In this document: piece after piece, positions 1-12,934 of the stretch | Position numbering within the stretch: the first letter of the stretch is position 1 | Layout: each line of letters begins with the position of its first letter | NCBI RefSeq assembly: GCF_014192915.1 | Contig: NZ_JACHYN010000012.1 | Location: 62,001 to 126,000 of the forward strand | Reading direction: 5' to 3' | Length of the DNA stretch: 64,000 bases | Origin: Azospirillum sp. OGB3 | GTDB taxonomy: Bacteria > Pseudomonadota > Alphaproteobacteria > Azospirillales > Azospirillaceae | Program-made: the position numbers and the translations under genes | Notes under the pieces: model-generated | What the model saw: only the letters and a program-made list of their open reading frames with translations | Databases searched by the model: none | What the model was told of the DNA's origin: nothing

Positions 1-1991
<1,991 letters not shown>

Positions 1992-1995
<4 letters not shown>

Positions 1996-2954
1996 GCAGG
2001 CCCGAAGAGGACATCCGGCCGGTCGTCACCGTCACGCTGAACCCGGCCATCGACCAGACCATCACGGTGGAGGCGCTGCGCCCCGGCCATGTCCACCGGG
2101 CAAGCGCCGTGCGGCGCAACGCCGGCGGCAAGGGCGTGAACGTGGCGAGCTGCCTCGCCGACTGGGGAACGCCGGTGGTCGCCACCGGCCTGCTGGGCAG
2201 CGGCAACGCCGCCGCCTTCGAGGCGCTGTTCGCCGCCAAGGGCATCGCCGACCGCTTCGTCCGGCTGCCCGGCGAGACGCGCGTCAATGTCAAGATTGCC
2301 GACCGCGCCGCCGCCGACACCACCGACCTCAACCTGCCCGGCCTGACCGCCGACGCCGACGCGCTCGACCGCGTCCGCCGCACCCTGCGCGAGCTGGTCC
2401 TGCCCGGCACGCCGGTCCTGCTGGCGGGAAGCCTGCCGGACGGACTGCCGGCGGACAGCTACGCGACGCTGACGGCGGACCTGCGCGCCCAGGGCGCCCG
2501 CGTCGTGCTGGACAGCAGCGGCCCGCCGCTGGCGGCGGCGCTGGCCGCCCCGGACCTGCCCTTCTGCATTAAGCCGAACCGGCACGAGCTGGAGGCCTGG
2601 GCCGGTGCGCCCCTGCCCTCCACCGCCGACCTGCTGGAGGCGGCGCGCGGCCTGCACCGCAGCGGCGTCGCGGTCGTGGTGGTCTCGCTGGGGGCGGACG
2701 GCGCGCTGTTCGTGGCCGACGGCCCGGTGCTGCACGCCCGGCTGCCGGCGGTCAACGCGCTGAGCACGGTGGGGGCCGGCGACGCCATGGTGGCGGGGCT
2801 GATCGCCGCCTTCGGGGCGGACGCGCCGCTGGAGGGCATCGCCCGCCTGTCCGTGGCCTTCGCCACGGCGAAGCTCGGCTGCTTCGGACCCAACCTGCCG
2901 GGGGCGGACGCGGTCCGCGCGCTGGCCGGGCAGGTCGAGATATCAACGCTTTAA
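1992..2954 (+). CDS. fruK: 1-phosphofructokinase
   Basis: Phosphorylates the fructose 1-phosphate made by the PTS to fructose 1,6-bisphosphate with ATP. The 320-residue length is normal for the PfkB family. The N-terminus [11 protein letters not shown], the substrate motif [10 protein letters not shown] and the C-terminal PfkB signature with the catalytic Asp264 in GAGDAMVAG are all visible. The ATG start overlaps the fruB stop by four bases, and fruA follows after about 35 bases, giving the order fruB-fruK-fruA known from proteobacterial fructose operons. Confidence 0.96.
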
Positions 2955-2989
2955 TGAACGGGGAGCGGGCGACCGCTCGGGAGGAAACC

Positions 2990-4723
<1,734 letters not shown>

Positions 4724-4851
4724 CAGCGCTGCGAAAGCGTCGCTGAGATGAAAACGTTTACATAACCCCTGGACAGAACGCCTCGTCAGCCCTATCTTTC
4801 TATTGCTGCCTCGGCAGCACGCTCTATAGGGCGTTTCCTCCCTAGACTCAG

Positions 4852-4884
4852 GCCACGCATGGTTTCCATGCGTGGCTTTTTTTT
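4852..4884 (+). terminator. Intrinsic terminator downstream of fruA
   Basis: An 11-bp perfect stem (GCCACGCATGG / CCATGCGTGGC) with a TTT loop is followed directly by eight T residues. It lies about 130 bases after the fruA stop and before the lipoprotein gene, so it should end the fruBKA transcript. Between fruA and the stem is a small AAACGTTT palindrome (4752-4759), reminiscent of LacI-family operators, but its downstream position makes a regulatory role doubtful. Confidence 0.9.
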
Positions 4885-4988
4885 GTCCGATCTGTTTGAT
4901 CGCCCAGGATGCGGGCCGGTCCCAAATCTCTCCCTTGCCCGGATCGGGCGAACCTGAGAAGCCGGAGACGAAAAGCACGAGGACCCGA

Positions 4989-5573
4989 ATGCCCCGCAAC
5001 AGACCGATCATCGCAGCGCTGGCGGCCACCGCGGCCCTGGCCGCCGGATGCACCGATGTGAAGGAAAGCCTTCCGTCCCGGACCGCCACCGAACAGCTTC
5101 TGATCTCCAGCGCCGCGGACAACGCCGCCAACCGCCTGCGGCTGGAGCTGCCGACGGACAAGCGGGCCTTCCTCGACACCGGCAATTTCGACGGCACCGA
5201 CGCCAAATACGCCGCCAGCGCGATCAAGGAATCGCTGCTGCGCCAGGGCGTCCGCCTCGTCCCCGACCGGGCCGCCGCCGACACGATCATCGAGATCCGG
5301 CTGGGCGCCCTGTCGGTGAACCAGAGCAAGACGGTGCTGGGCATTCCCCCGATCACCCTGCCCGGCGCGATCACCCTGCCGGAGGCGTCGGTCTACAGCT
5401 CCACCGAGAACCAGGCGGTCGCGAAATTCTCCGCCTTCGCCTACGACAACCAGAGCGGCGCACTGGTCGCCTCGACGGAACCGGCCTACGGCCTGTCGGG
5501 GGAGCAGAGCTACCGGGCGATGACGCTGTTCTCCTGGCGCACCTCGCCCCCCTACCCCGAAGACACCAACTGA
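4989..5573 (+). CDS. DUF6655-like outer-membrane lipoprotein
   Basis: Small secreted lipoprotein of 194 residues. The N-terminus MPRNRPIIAALAATAALAAGC is a lipoprotein signal with the lipobox LAAGC, so Cys is residue 21 and would be lipidated. The mature part has a TEQLL-x-S start and a conserved-looking GIPPITLPG segment, like the DUF6655 family as I remember it. The frame stays open upstream to 4872, but that part overlaps the fruA terminator; the ATG at 4989 has GAGG 7 bases upstream and gives a proper signal peptide. Function unknown. Confidence 0.8.
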   Translation: MPRNRPIIAALAATAALAAGCTDVKESLPSRTATEQLLISSAADNAANRLRLELPTDKRAFLDTGNFDGTDAKYAASAIKESLLRQGVRLVPDRAAADTIIEIRLGALSVNQSKTVLGIPPITLPGAITLPEASVYSSTENQAVAKFSAFAYDNQSGALVASTEPAYGLSGEQSYRAMTLFSWRTSPPYPEDTN

Positions 5574-5716
5574 CAACCCCGACCGACGCGGACATGTCCG
5601 CGCGGATTTTGCGTTCACCCAAAGCCATAGCCGCATTCTCTGGCGCGGCGGGGGGTGGACGCGTACCATGCCGTGGCCCCGCGGGGCGCGGCATCAAGCG
5701 CAAAGGCGACGGCACA

Positions 5717-7318
5717 GTGGACGATCATGGGGCGGAACAGGACAGCGGCGTCCGGCGATCGGAACGGCTGCTGCTGGCCCAGACGACCGCCCTGGAGCAA
5801 GCCATCGGCGGCGCCGGGCTTGACGAGGCGCTGGAACTTCTGGTGCAAGCGGGGGCCGAGCGGTTCGGCGGGCGCGCCGCCATTGTCCTGATGAGCGACG
5901 ACGGTCGCTCCCTGCGCTTCGGCGTCGCGGCCGGCCTGCCGGAGTCCTACCGGCGGGCGGTGGATGGGACCGCGATCGGTCCGCAAGACTTCCCCTGCGC
6001 TCTGGCCGCCCACAGCGGAGAGCGGGTGGTCATCGCGAATGTGGCGCAGGACCCGCGCTGGGCATGCGGCCAAGCGCCGTTGCTGGACCATGGCATCGCC
6101 GCCTGCTGGTCCACCCCGATCCGCACCGCCACCGGAACGGTGCTGGGCGCCTTCACCATTTATCACGCCACCCCCTGCGCGCCCGGCCCGCAGGATCTGG
6201 ACGCGGTGGATCGGCTGACCCGCACCGCCGCCCTGCTGATCGAGCGGGACCGGACGGAACGGGAGCGCCAGTCCAGCGAAGCGCTGCTGTCCTCCGTGCT
6301 GGAGCATCTGCCGGTCGGCGTCGCCGTCTACGACACGCATGGCCGCACCACCCGCAACAACCGGCTGATGCGCGACTACACCAACGGTTCCCTGCCGTCC
6401 GCCGACGACCGGGAGGCGTCGCGTTGGCATGCCTTCCACCCCGACGGGCGGCCGGTCGAACGCAAGGATTTCTCGGGCGCGCGCGCTTTGCGGGGCGAAA
6501 TCGTGGTGCCCGGCATGGATTTCCTGCACCGCGCCGCCGACGGAACGGAGCACTGGACGCGCGTGTCGGCGGCCCCGCTGCGCGACGGCGACGGGCGGAT
6601 CACCGGCGTGGTCGCCGTGGTCAGCGACATCGACGCGGAAAAGCGGGCTGCGCAGGGCTTGGCCGCGGCGCTGGACGAGGCCCGCCGCAGCGAGCTGGTG
6701 GCCCACGAGATGAGCCACCGCATCATGAACAGCTTCCAGCTTCTGCACGGGCTGGTGTCGATGCAAACCGCCACGGTCACCGATCCTGCGGCGCGCAAGG
6801 CGGTGGAGCAGGCCTTCTCCCGAATCCAGGCAATGGCGCTGGTGCAGCGCCGTCTGTTCGAGGCGACGCGCAACGACCTCGCCACGCTCGATGCGGCCGA
6901 CTATCTGCAACGGCTGGGGGAGAGCCTGACCGGCGCCTTCATCGATTCAAGCCGCTGCACCCTGGTCATCGACGCCGCGCACGGAATCCCGATGCCCGCC
7001 GCGCAGGCCTCGTCCATGGGGCTGATCGTGACGGAGCTGGTGCTGAACGCCCTGAAGCACGCCTTCGGCGCGCACCAGCAGGGGACGGTGACGGTCCGCT
7101 TCGAAGCCGTCGAAAACGACCGCCGGCTGACGGTGACCGACGACGGGACCGGCCTGCCGGACGGCGCCGGCACCATGAAGCCCGCAGGGTCGGGGCAGGG
7201 CATGGGCATGACGCTGGTGCACGGTCTGGTGCGCCAACTCGGCGGAAAGCTGGAGATCGACCGCCCCGATCAGGGCGGCCGCCCCGGAACCCGCTTCGTT
7301 CTGACTTTTCCAGCCTGA
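5717..7318 (+). CDS. GAF-PAS sensor histidine kinase, HisKA_2 type
   Basis: Predicted soluble sensor kinase of 533 residues: a GAF-like domain (about 20-165), a PAS-like domain (about 185-305) and a HisKA_2 dimerisation domain with phospho-accepting His334 in AHEMSHRIMN, followed by an HATPase with N-box TELVLNALKHAF and DDGTGLPDG. HisKA_2/HWE kinases are common in alphaproteobacteria and often feed general-stress or light responses. The start is uncertain: an ATG at 5594 has no ribosome site and would add about 41 low-complexity residues, whereas the GTG at 5717 has AAAGGCG upstream. The LuxR-type regulator on the opposite strand converges with it. Signal unknown. Confidence 0.88.
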   Translation: MDDHGAEQDSGVRRSERLLLAQTTALEQAIGGAGLDEALELLVQAGAERFGGRAAIVLMSDDGRSLRFGVAAGLPESYRRAVDGTAIGPQDFPCALAAHSGERVVIANVAQDPRWACGQAPLLDHGIAACWSTPIRTATGTVLGAFTIYHATPCAPGPQDLDAVDRLTRTAALLIERDRTERERQSSEALLSSVLEHLPVGVAVYDTHGRTTRNNRLMRDYTNGSLPSADDREASRWHAFHPDGRPVERKDFSGARALRGEIVVPGMDFLHRAADGTEHWTRVSAAPLRDGDGRITGVVAVVSDIDAEKRAAQGLAAALDEARRSELVAHEMSHRIMNSFQLLHGLVSMQTATVTDPAARKAVEQAFSRIQAMALVQRRLFEATRNDLATLDAADYLQRLGESLTGAFIDSSRCTLVIDAAHGIPMPAAQASSMGLIVTELVLNALKHAFGAHQQGTVTVRFEAVENDRRLTVTDDGTGLPDGAGTMKPAGSGQGMGMTLVHGLVRQLGGKLEIDRPDQGGRPGTRFVLTFPA

Positions 7319-7379
7319 CCCGTCCAGCGTGTCGGGCGTCGAAGCCACGAGGTTCCGGGATGGCGCGGCGTCCTGATCC

Positions 7380-8060
7380 TTAGGCGACGGCTTCCATCGG
7401 CTTTTCGACCTTGCCACCGAACCCGTTTTCCAGCGCCCAGATGGCGGCCTGGGTGCGGTTGGAGGCGTTGATCTTGCGCAGCAGGCTCTTCAGGTGAACC
7501 TTCACCGTCGCTTCGGTGATGTTCAGATGATTGGCGATCATCTTGTTGCTGTCACCCTGCAGCAGGCGCTCCAGGATCTGCGTCTCGCGCTGCGACAGGC
7601 CCTTGGCCGCGGTCGGGCCGTTGGCGCTGGTGTTGGCGCCGGCCTTGCCGGTGATGAGGAGAGCGGCGAGGTGGGTCGGGAAGACCTTTTCGCCGATCAT
7701 CACCAGACGCAGCGACTGCGCCAGCGCGGCCGGAGAAATGTCCTTCATCAGGAAAGCGTCGGCGCCGGCCTGGATGGCGTTGGCCATTTCCTGGGCGTCG
7801 AGGTGGCTGGCCAGAAGGACGAGCCGCGCGGTCGGATACTGCTCCCGCAGGACGGTCACGGCCTGAACCGTGCCGTTGGCGGAAGCCGGGTCCATCATGA
7901 TGAGTTCGGGCGTGTCGCCCTCCATCATGGCCGACGGCGGTACGTCGCTGAAACTGGCGGCCTCTTTCGTGATGCGGAACTCCCCTTCCGAGAAGAGGGC
8001 CTTCATGCCTTCGCGGAAAAGTTTGTTGGCGTCGATCAGAAAGATGGAGACCGATTGCAT
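7380..8060 (-). CDS. LuxR/FixJ-family response regulator with atypical receiver
   Basis: Transcription factor of 226 residues: an N-terminal receiver-like domain (1-125) and a C-terminal LuxR helix-turn-helix (about 150-215; GLSQRETQILERLLQG, NITEATVKVHLKSLLRKI). The receiver keeps an Asp in LIMMDPAS and the Lys in FLMKD, but the usual acidic pair near the N-terminus is reduced to FLIDANKLF, so phosphorylation may be altered. Start chosen at MQSVSIFLID; a start 12 codons upstream is possible. Azospirillum has a LuxR-type regulator of flocculation (FlcA) and this could be related, but I cannot assign that from sequence alone. Confidence 0.88.
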   Translation of the reverse strand: MQSVSIFLIDANKLFREGMKALFSEGEFRITKEAASFSDVPPSAMMEGDTPELIMMDPASANGTVQAVTVLREQYPTARLVLLASHLDAQEMANAIQAGADAFLMKDISPAALAQSLRLVMIGEKVFPTHLAALLITGKAGANTSANGPTAAKGLSQRETQILERLLQGDSNKMIANHLNITEATVKVHLKSLLRKINASNRTQAAIWALENGFGGKVEKPMEAVA

Positions 8061-8365
8061 CGTCCAGTCACTCTCGAAGGTGATTGAGATGAGCAACCCT
8101 ACCCTATCGTTGGCGGGCCGGCTACCCGTCCGTTAGTAGAATATTAACCAATGAAGTCCGAGGCACGTCCTCCCATCGGGCATATGCCCTCCCCGGAAAG
8201 CCGGTCCAGGACGCTCCCGGATGCCCGGAAACTCCGAAAAACCACGCCTGAACAGGCCACTACCCATTTTGCGCGGGAATCGGAGGCCGTCTCGTTAATA
8301 TCACGGCAACCATAATCGGCCATTGGTACAGTCATCGTAATTCATCGCTTGGATGGGTGCCCGAC
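8061..8365. other. Intergenic region with promoter-like AT-rich segment
   Basis: About 305 bases between the divergent LuxR-type gene and a small ORF. It holds an AT-rich stretch (around 8130-8155), a perfect 12-bp palindrome GGGCATATGCCC (8178-8189) and another AT-rich patch near 8290-8340. These are plausible promoter or operator positions for either flanking gene. A short open frame on the minus strand here lacks convincing coding character and is not called. Confidence 0.4.
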
Positions 8366-8566
8366 ATGCCGATGGTGTCCATGTGGAAAAAGATCAGTCC
8401 CTGTCACTTCGTGATGCAGGACTGTCACCGCCGGATCGAAATCCGTTACCACGCCACCGGCTCGCAGAGCGGCTGGGGGGTCTACGCCGACGGGACGCTG
8501 GTGCAGCAGCGCGCCGCCTTCACCGAAGCGCGCGGCATCGCCATGGGGCTGGCGACCGTGGCCTGA
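8366..8566 (+). CDS. Small hypothetical protein
   Basis: Short protein of 66 residues, rich in aromatic and basic residues (SQSGWGVYADGTLVQQ). Not recognised. The frame has the strong third-position GC bias of real genes here. GTG 8357 and ATG 8381 are other possible starts. Its tail (RGIAMGLATVA) resembles the end of a small alpha/beta domain. It is monocistronic, between the LuxR-type regulator and a VanZ-like gene. Confidence 0.55.
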   Translation: MPMVSMWKKISPCHFVMQDCHRRIEIRYHATGSQSGWGVYADGTLVQQRAAFTEARGIAMGLATVA

Positions 8567-8666
8567 AACGGGCCTTGCCCGCCTGATGTCACAGCGCGGA
8601 CATTAGGCGGTTAACCGGCTCTTGAGACTGTTCCGCGCAGGATGGCCTTCGTCGCAGGAGGCCGTC

Positions 8667-9095
8667 ATGACGTTCCGCCCACTTCCCCTTGTTTGGCGCC
8701 GGCTCGCGCTCTGCGCCCTCCTCGGCCTCATGGGGATCGCCTTCTGGGCCGCGCTGCAACCGCGGTTGGCGCCCAGCGGCCTTTACGGTTTCGACAAGGT
8801 GGTGCACGCCGGGGCCTTCGGGCTCCTCACCCTGCTCGGCATCCTGGCCAGCGCCGGCCGGCGCGCCGCCGTCCTGGCGGTGCTGGCCGTCTTCGCGCTC
8901 GGCGCCGCCATCGAGGTGGCGCAATCCTTCGTTCCAGGACGCGAGGCCAGCCTGTCCGACCTGGCCGGGAACGCCGTGGGAGTCGCCCTGGGAATCACGA
9001 CCGTCCGGCTGGGACATCGCGCCATCCAACGCGCGCGCCGCGCGCGCCATGGAATAGTCACGCAGCCCGCGGCGTTTGCGTCCTTACCGGAGTGA
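8667..9095 (+). CDS. VanZ-like membrane protein
   Basis: Membrane protein of 142 residues with about four hydrophobic helices. The pattern YGFDKVVHAGAFGLL followed by AIEVAQSFVPGREASLSDL and AGNAVGVALG is that of the VanZ-like family (teicoplanin-resistance VanZ relatives, common in Gram-negatives, mostly of unknown function). The ATG has AGGAGG 6 bases upstream. The basic C-terminal tail (RAIQRARRARHG) should be cytoplasmic. A resistance role should not be inferred from the family name. Confidence 0.82.
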   Translation: MTFRPLPLVWRRLALCALLGLMGIAFWAALQPRLAPSGLYGFDKVVHAGAFGLLTLLGILASAGRRAAVLAVLAVFALGAAIEVAQSFVPGREASLSDLAGNAVGVALGITTVRLGHRAIQRARRARHGIVTQPAAFASLPE

Positions 9096-9204
9096 GGGGA
9101 CGCAGCGTCCGGATCGACAATCCCAAGCAGCCTCCTCCGTTTTTGGTTTTGTTCGTCTACCGAACTATGCTATGCCGAAAGGCAGGACATCTGGAGTAAC
9201 GCTT

Positions 9205-9447
9205 ATGGACTGGCATAACGAAAAGGCTAAGACCGGCGCCCGCGCCCTGGAATCCGCGTTCGGCGTGATGCTGACGGTCTGCGAGGCCACCGACGGCTGG
9301 TGGAACTGGCACGCGGAGCATGAGGGGCTGAGCTGGACCCCCGACGCCCGCTGGTTCGCCACCCGCCGCGAGGCGCAGGAAGCGGCGGAGGAGTGGGCCT
9401 CCACCCTGGCGCCGCAGCATCTGGGCTTCCTCCACCGCGCGGCCTGA
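9205..9447 (+). CDS. Small hypothetical protein
   Basis: Protein of 80 residues, Trp-rich (WWNWHAEH, LSWTPDARWF), ending in an amphipathic helix (TRREAQEAAEEWASTL). Not recognised. The ATG has a TGGAG ribosome site 8 bases upstream, and a TTCG/ATGCTATG AT-rich patch near 9150-9175 may be its promoter. No neighbour is close enough for an operon. Confidence 0.65.
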   Translation: MDWHNEKAKTGARALESAFGVMLTVCEATDGWWNWHAEHEGLSWTPDARWFATRREAQEAAEEWASTLAPQHLGFLHRAA

Positions 9448-9585
9448 CGCCGCCAAGCGATGCGATCGGGGCGGTGCCGTTGACCCGCCCCGCGTCCGCT
9501 TCCACAATGGCCACCGTGCCAAGGCGACGGGAAGCGTCTGCGATCATCCCTTGGGATTGTCAATCAGGCCCAGGACGATGATGAG

Positions 9586-10695
9586 ATGCAGCACGAGGCC
9601 CCCACCCTTCCCGGACTCCCGCTTCAAAAAGCCTTCCTGCCGCCCGAGGCCACTCTGGTGGCGGTCGGAGCCGGTGCCGGGCGTTGGGCGGACGGCGCCG
9701 CTGGCCGGGCGTGCCTTGCCCCACCATCCTCCGCGCCGGGACTCGACGCGTGGTGCGGTCCGGTCGGGCCGCGCCACATCGACTGGCTGGTTCTGGACGG
9801 CTGCGGCGACGCCCTGGCGATGCTGGAGGGGGCCGCCGAACTGCTGCGCCTGCGCCGCATCGACTTTTTTCAATTCGATGAGTCTGAGGCCGGTGGGCAA
9901 CTGGCCGCGCTCTACGCGCGCCTGCAAACCCATGGCTATTCGCTGTTCCGCTTCGCCGACCGCAATCTGGAATTCCGCGCCAAGCCGCCGGAGGACGGGC
10001 GCGGCGGCACGCACATGGCGGTCGCCCCGCGGCACTGGAACCGGCTGTTCGCGCGCAGCCAGGGCATGTTCCGCTACAAGGACCTGTTCCCCCGCCATGG
10101 AATCGTGCCGCGCGGCATCATCCATGTCGGCGCCCATGAGGGGGAGGAGTACGTCAACTACCAGGAAGCCGGCTGTTCCCGCGTCCTGTTCGTCGAGGCG
10201 GACCCGGCGACCTTCGCCACGCTTCAAGCCCGATTCGCCGGAAACGGCGGCGTCGTCTGCCTGAACGCCGCGGTGTCAGACCGGGCCGGACGGGCGCGCT
10301 TTTCACGCATGTCGAGCCGGCAGTCCAGCTCCCTGCTGGAGCCGACCGGCCATCTGACCGTCTATCCCCACATCACCGTCGACGAGGTCATCGAGGTGGA
10401 GACCCGGACCCTACCGGACCTGCTGGCGTCCAACGGCCTCGCGCCGGAAGGGTTCAACGTGCTGGCGATCGACGCGCAGGGATCGGAATGCCGGATTCTC
10501 AACGGCTGCCGTAGCCTGCTGCCCCGGTTCGACGCGGTGGTGACCGAGGTGAGCTACACGGAACTGTATGAGGGCTCCGGCCTCGCCGCCGATGTGGACG
10601 ACATCCTGTTCGCCCACGGCTTCGACCGCGCCGCCGAAACCAGCCCCTACCATCACAGCTGGGGCGACGCGCTCTACGTCCGCCGTCACGGCTGA
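9586..10695 (+). CDS. FkbM-family methyltransferase
   Basis: SAM-dependent methyltransferase of 369 residues. The C-terminal FkbM domain (about 170-365) shows motif I GIIHVGAHEGEE, the acidic SAM-ribose residue in VLFVEADP, and the family motif NVLAIDAQGSE. FkbM-type enzymes methylate hydroxyls of sugars or polyketides. The first ~150 residues (IDWLVLDGCGDALAMLEGA, RIDFFQFDE) look like a degenerate duplicate of the same fold without the SAM motif. It converges with the TPR-fucosyltransferase gene seven bases away; both may modify a surface or flagellar glycan. Confidence 0.87.
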   Translation: MQHEAPTLPGLPLQKAFLPPEATLVAVGAGAGRWADGAAGRACLAPPSSAPGLDAWCGPVGPRHIDWLVLDGCGDALAMLEGAAELLRLRRIDFFQFDESEAGGQLAALYARLQTHGYSLFRFADRNLEFRAKPPEDGRGGTHMAVAPRHWNRLFARSQGMFRYKDLFPRHGIVPRGIIHVGAHEGEEYVNYQEAGCSRVLFVEADPATFATLQARFAGNGGVVCLNAAVSDRAGRARFSRMSSRQSSSLLEPTGHLTVYPHITVDEVIEVETRTLPDLLASNGLAPEGFNVLAIDAQGSECRILNGCRSLLPRFDAVVTEVSYTELYEGSGLAADVDDILFAHGFDRAAETSPYHHSWGDALYVRRHG

Positions 10696-10701
10696 CACCG
10701 G

Positions 10702-12822
10702 TCACGGAAGCAGGACCGGCCCCTTCCAGGGATCAAAGGGCACCAGCCGCGCCCGCTCGCGGTCGGGACGCAGGGCGGCGCGCAGCGCCGGGTTCAGCAT
10801 CGCCGCCGTCACCGAGAAGGAGCTGTTGGACACGGCGACGTGATCGGCCCGCGACAGAATCCAGTGGTCGGTGAAGAACTCCGCCCCCGGCAGCGGCGCC
10901 ACCAGATCGCCGGCGAGGGCAGGACGGTAGCGGGCGAAGCGGTCCGCCAGTTCCGGCGCGTCGGTGGCGAGATAGAGCACCGGCCGGTCCAACGTCGCCC
11001 ACACCCCGGCAAGCCAGTCGAGATACCAGCCCTCCGGCGCGATCCAGAACCGGTCGTTCAGGCCGAAATCGCCGCGGCGCAGATGGATCGCCACCAGGGT
11101 CCGCCCACGCGCCCGCAACCCGTCCAGCGCAGCCGCCGCCCGCTCCGCCACCGCGCCGACCGGCGTGAAGAGGGCGCGGAACCGCGCGCGGTCCGGCGCC
11201 AGGGGCGTGGTGTCACCGCAGAAATAGCCAACCACGTCGTGACCGTCCGTGCCCGCCAGCGCCCGCCCGTCCAGCAGCGCCGGAACGCCGCAGTCCTCCT
11301 CGTGCAGGCTGGGCAGCGGCGGGCCGGGAAGCGGGTCGTCCAGGCCGTAAAGATGGCGACCGATCCACTCCGGCGTTTCCAGCTCCATCCCGTTCCGCTC
11401 CGCGCAGACGCGCAGGTAACCGTACTGGAGGAGCTGGTTGCCGAAGCGTCCCGCATGGCCGAGCGTGGACACCGACAGCCGACGCTTGCCCGATGGTTGG
11501 CGTGGCGGCGGCGCGGCGCCCACGGCTTGGCGCAGCAGCAGCATCGCCCGGCGGGAAAAGCCGGTGCCGAGGCCCGGTGCGGCGGCGATCGCTTGGTCGT
11601 AGAGGGCCAACGCATCGCCGTCCGCGCCCTGCGCCTCGCGGACCGCGCCGGCCAGCAGCAGGCCCACAGGAAGGCCCGGAGCCAGCCGCAGCGCCCAACG
11701 CACGCAGCGGCCGGCCCACGCCGCATCGCCCCGCCGCAGCGCCGCGCGGCCGAGCGCCACCCAGGACTCCGCGTCGTCCGGACGCACGGCCAGCGCCCGC
11801 CTCAGCAGCGCCGCTGCCCATTCCGCCATGCCGACTCGCTCGCACCGCCGCCCCCGCTCGGCCAGCGTCGCCGCATCGCCGGGCCGCAGCCGGCCGGCGC
11901 GCTCCAGCGCCTGCCCGGCCGTCTCCAAGGCGTGCACCGCGTCGAGCGCCGTGCCGAGGGCCAGCTGCAAATCCGCCGAGGCCGGGTCGAGCGTCAGCCC
12001 GCGCCGCGCCGCCGCCAGCGCCGCGCGCGGCTTCTCGGCGATTTGCTGGGCGGCGGCGAGCCGGACCAGAAGCGCGGTGTCGGCGGGCGCGGCCAGCGCG
12101 GCGCGGCGGCCGGCGACGACCGCCGCGCCGCGCTGGCTCAGGTCGCTGCGCAGCAGGCACAGGCTGGCCCAGCAGCCTGCCTGCGCCGGGTCCAGGGCCA
12201 CCGCCGGACGCAGCGCGGCGACGGCCCGTCCCGTCTGACCGAGCGCCCCCCATCCCTCTGCCTCGGCCATGCGGGCGCGCAACAGCGTCGGGTCGAGCCG
12301 GGCCGCGATCCCGGCCAGCCGGGCGGCCTCCTGCAACCATCCAAGCCCCTTGGCGGCCATCGCCGCGTCGAAGGCGGCGGACAGGTTTTGCGGATCGAGG
12401 GCCAGCACCCGTTCGTAAAGCGCCGCGGCGGAGGCCAGGGCGCCGGAATCGAACGCGGTCTCGGCCAGGACGCGGAGCGCCGGGGCCAGCCGCTCCGCCG
12501 CCTCCGCGTGATCCGGTTGCAGGCGCAGCGTGGCGCGCCAACTCGCCGCCGCGTCCGCGGTCCGTCCGAGCGCATCCTGAACCTTGCCACGGTTGAGATG
12601 GTGGGTCGGCGATGCCGGATCGCCGGCCACGGCGGCGTCGAGATGGGCGAGCGCCGCCGCGACCCGCCCGGTCTGGGCGAGCAGCAGGCCCATCAGATGG
12701 CTGGCGTCGGGATGGCCGGGGACCGCCTCCAGGATCCGGCCATAGAGGGCTTCCGCCTCCGCCACCCGCCCGGCAATGTGATGGTCGAGCGCGATGGACA
12801 AAGCTTCGGAGACGGTGGCCAT
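10702..12822 (-). CDS. TPR protein fused to GT11-like fucosyltransferase
   Basis: Predicted 706-residue protein. Residues ~1-430 are tandem 34-residue TPR-like repeats (for example AEALYGRILEAVPGHPDASH). From about 450 the protein is like GT11 alpha-1,2-fucosyltransferases: GRFGNQLLQYGYLRVCAERNG at the start, the GDP-fucose motif AIHLRRGDF, and ISN-like VSNSSFSVTAAML near the end. The family transfers L-fucose from GDP-fucose to a galactose residue; here the acceptor is unknown, perhaps a protein held by the TPRs or a surface polysaccharide. A start 19 codons upstream (12879) is possible. The low-complexity Ala/Arg-rich repeats are all in frame. Confidence 0.82.
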   Translation of the reverse strand: MATVSEALSIALDHHIAGRVAEAEALYGRILEAVPGHPDASHLMGLLLAQTGRVAAALAHLDAAVAGDPASPTHHLNRGKVQDALGRTADAAASWRATLRLQPDHAEAAERLAPALRVLAETAFDSGALASAAALYERVLALDPQNLSAAFDAAMAAKGLGWLQEAARLAGIAARLDPTLLRARMAEAEGWGALGQTGRAVAALRPAVALDPAQAGCWASLCLLRSDLSQRGAAVVAGRRAALAAPADTALLVRLAAAQQIAEKPRAALAAARRGLTLDPASADLQLALGTALDAVHALETAGQALERAGRLRPGDAATLAERGRRCERVGMAEWAAALLRRALAVRPDDAESWVALGRAALRRGDAAWAGRCVRWALRLAPGLPVGLLLAGAVREAQGADGDALALYDQAIAAAPGLGTGFSRRAMLLLRQAVGAAPPPRQPSGKRRLSVSTLGHAGRFGNQLLQYGYLRVCAERNGMELETPEWIGRHLYGLDDPLPGPPLPSLHEEDCGVPALLDGRALAGTDGHDVVGYFCGDTTPLAPDRARFRALFTPVGAVAERAAAALDGLRARGRTLVAIHLRRGDFGLNDRFWIAPEGWYLDWLAGVWATLDRPVLYLATDAPELADRFARYRPALAGDLVAPLPGAEFFTDHWILSRADHVAVSNSSFSVTAAMLNPALRAALRPDRERARLVPFDPWKGPVLLP

Positions 12823-12934
12823 GGGCCGGGACAATCCGCGTGGGGCCGCTTCAGGATGGCGCCACAGTGGCCGGGCCACCCCGGACTGTCAACCGCCGGA
12901 GGTTTTGTCCAAGGCCATCGCCTGCTCTAACCCC

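Noticed and set aside
4752-4759. AAACGTTT palindrome as FruR/LacI operator
   Set aside because: It is downstream of fruA and before a terminator, and only 8 bp; listed only as a note.
4872-4988. N-terminal extension of the lipoprotein gene
   Set aside because: It overlaps the fruA terminator and lacks a ribosome site; the ATG at 4989 starts a proper lipoprotein signal.
8144-8335. Short minus-strand ORF in the intergenic region
   Set aside because: Composition is unlike genes here, no ribosome site, and it covers the likely promoter region.
8667-9095. Glycopeptide-resistance gene
   Set aside because: VanZ-like similarity is to a broad membrane family in Gram-negatives; no van genes are present.
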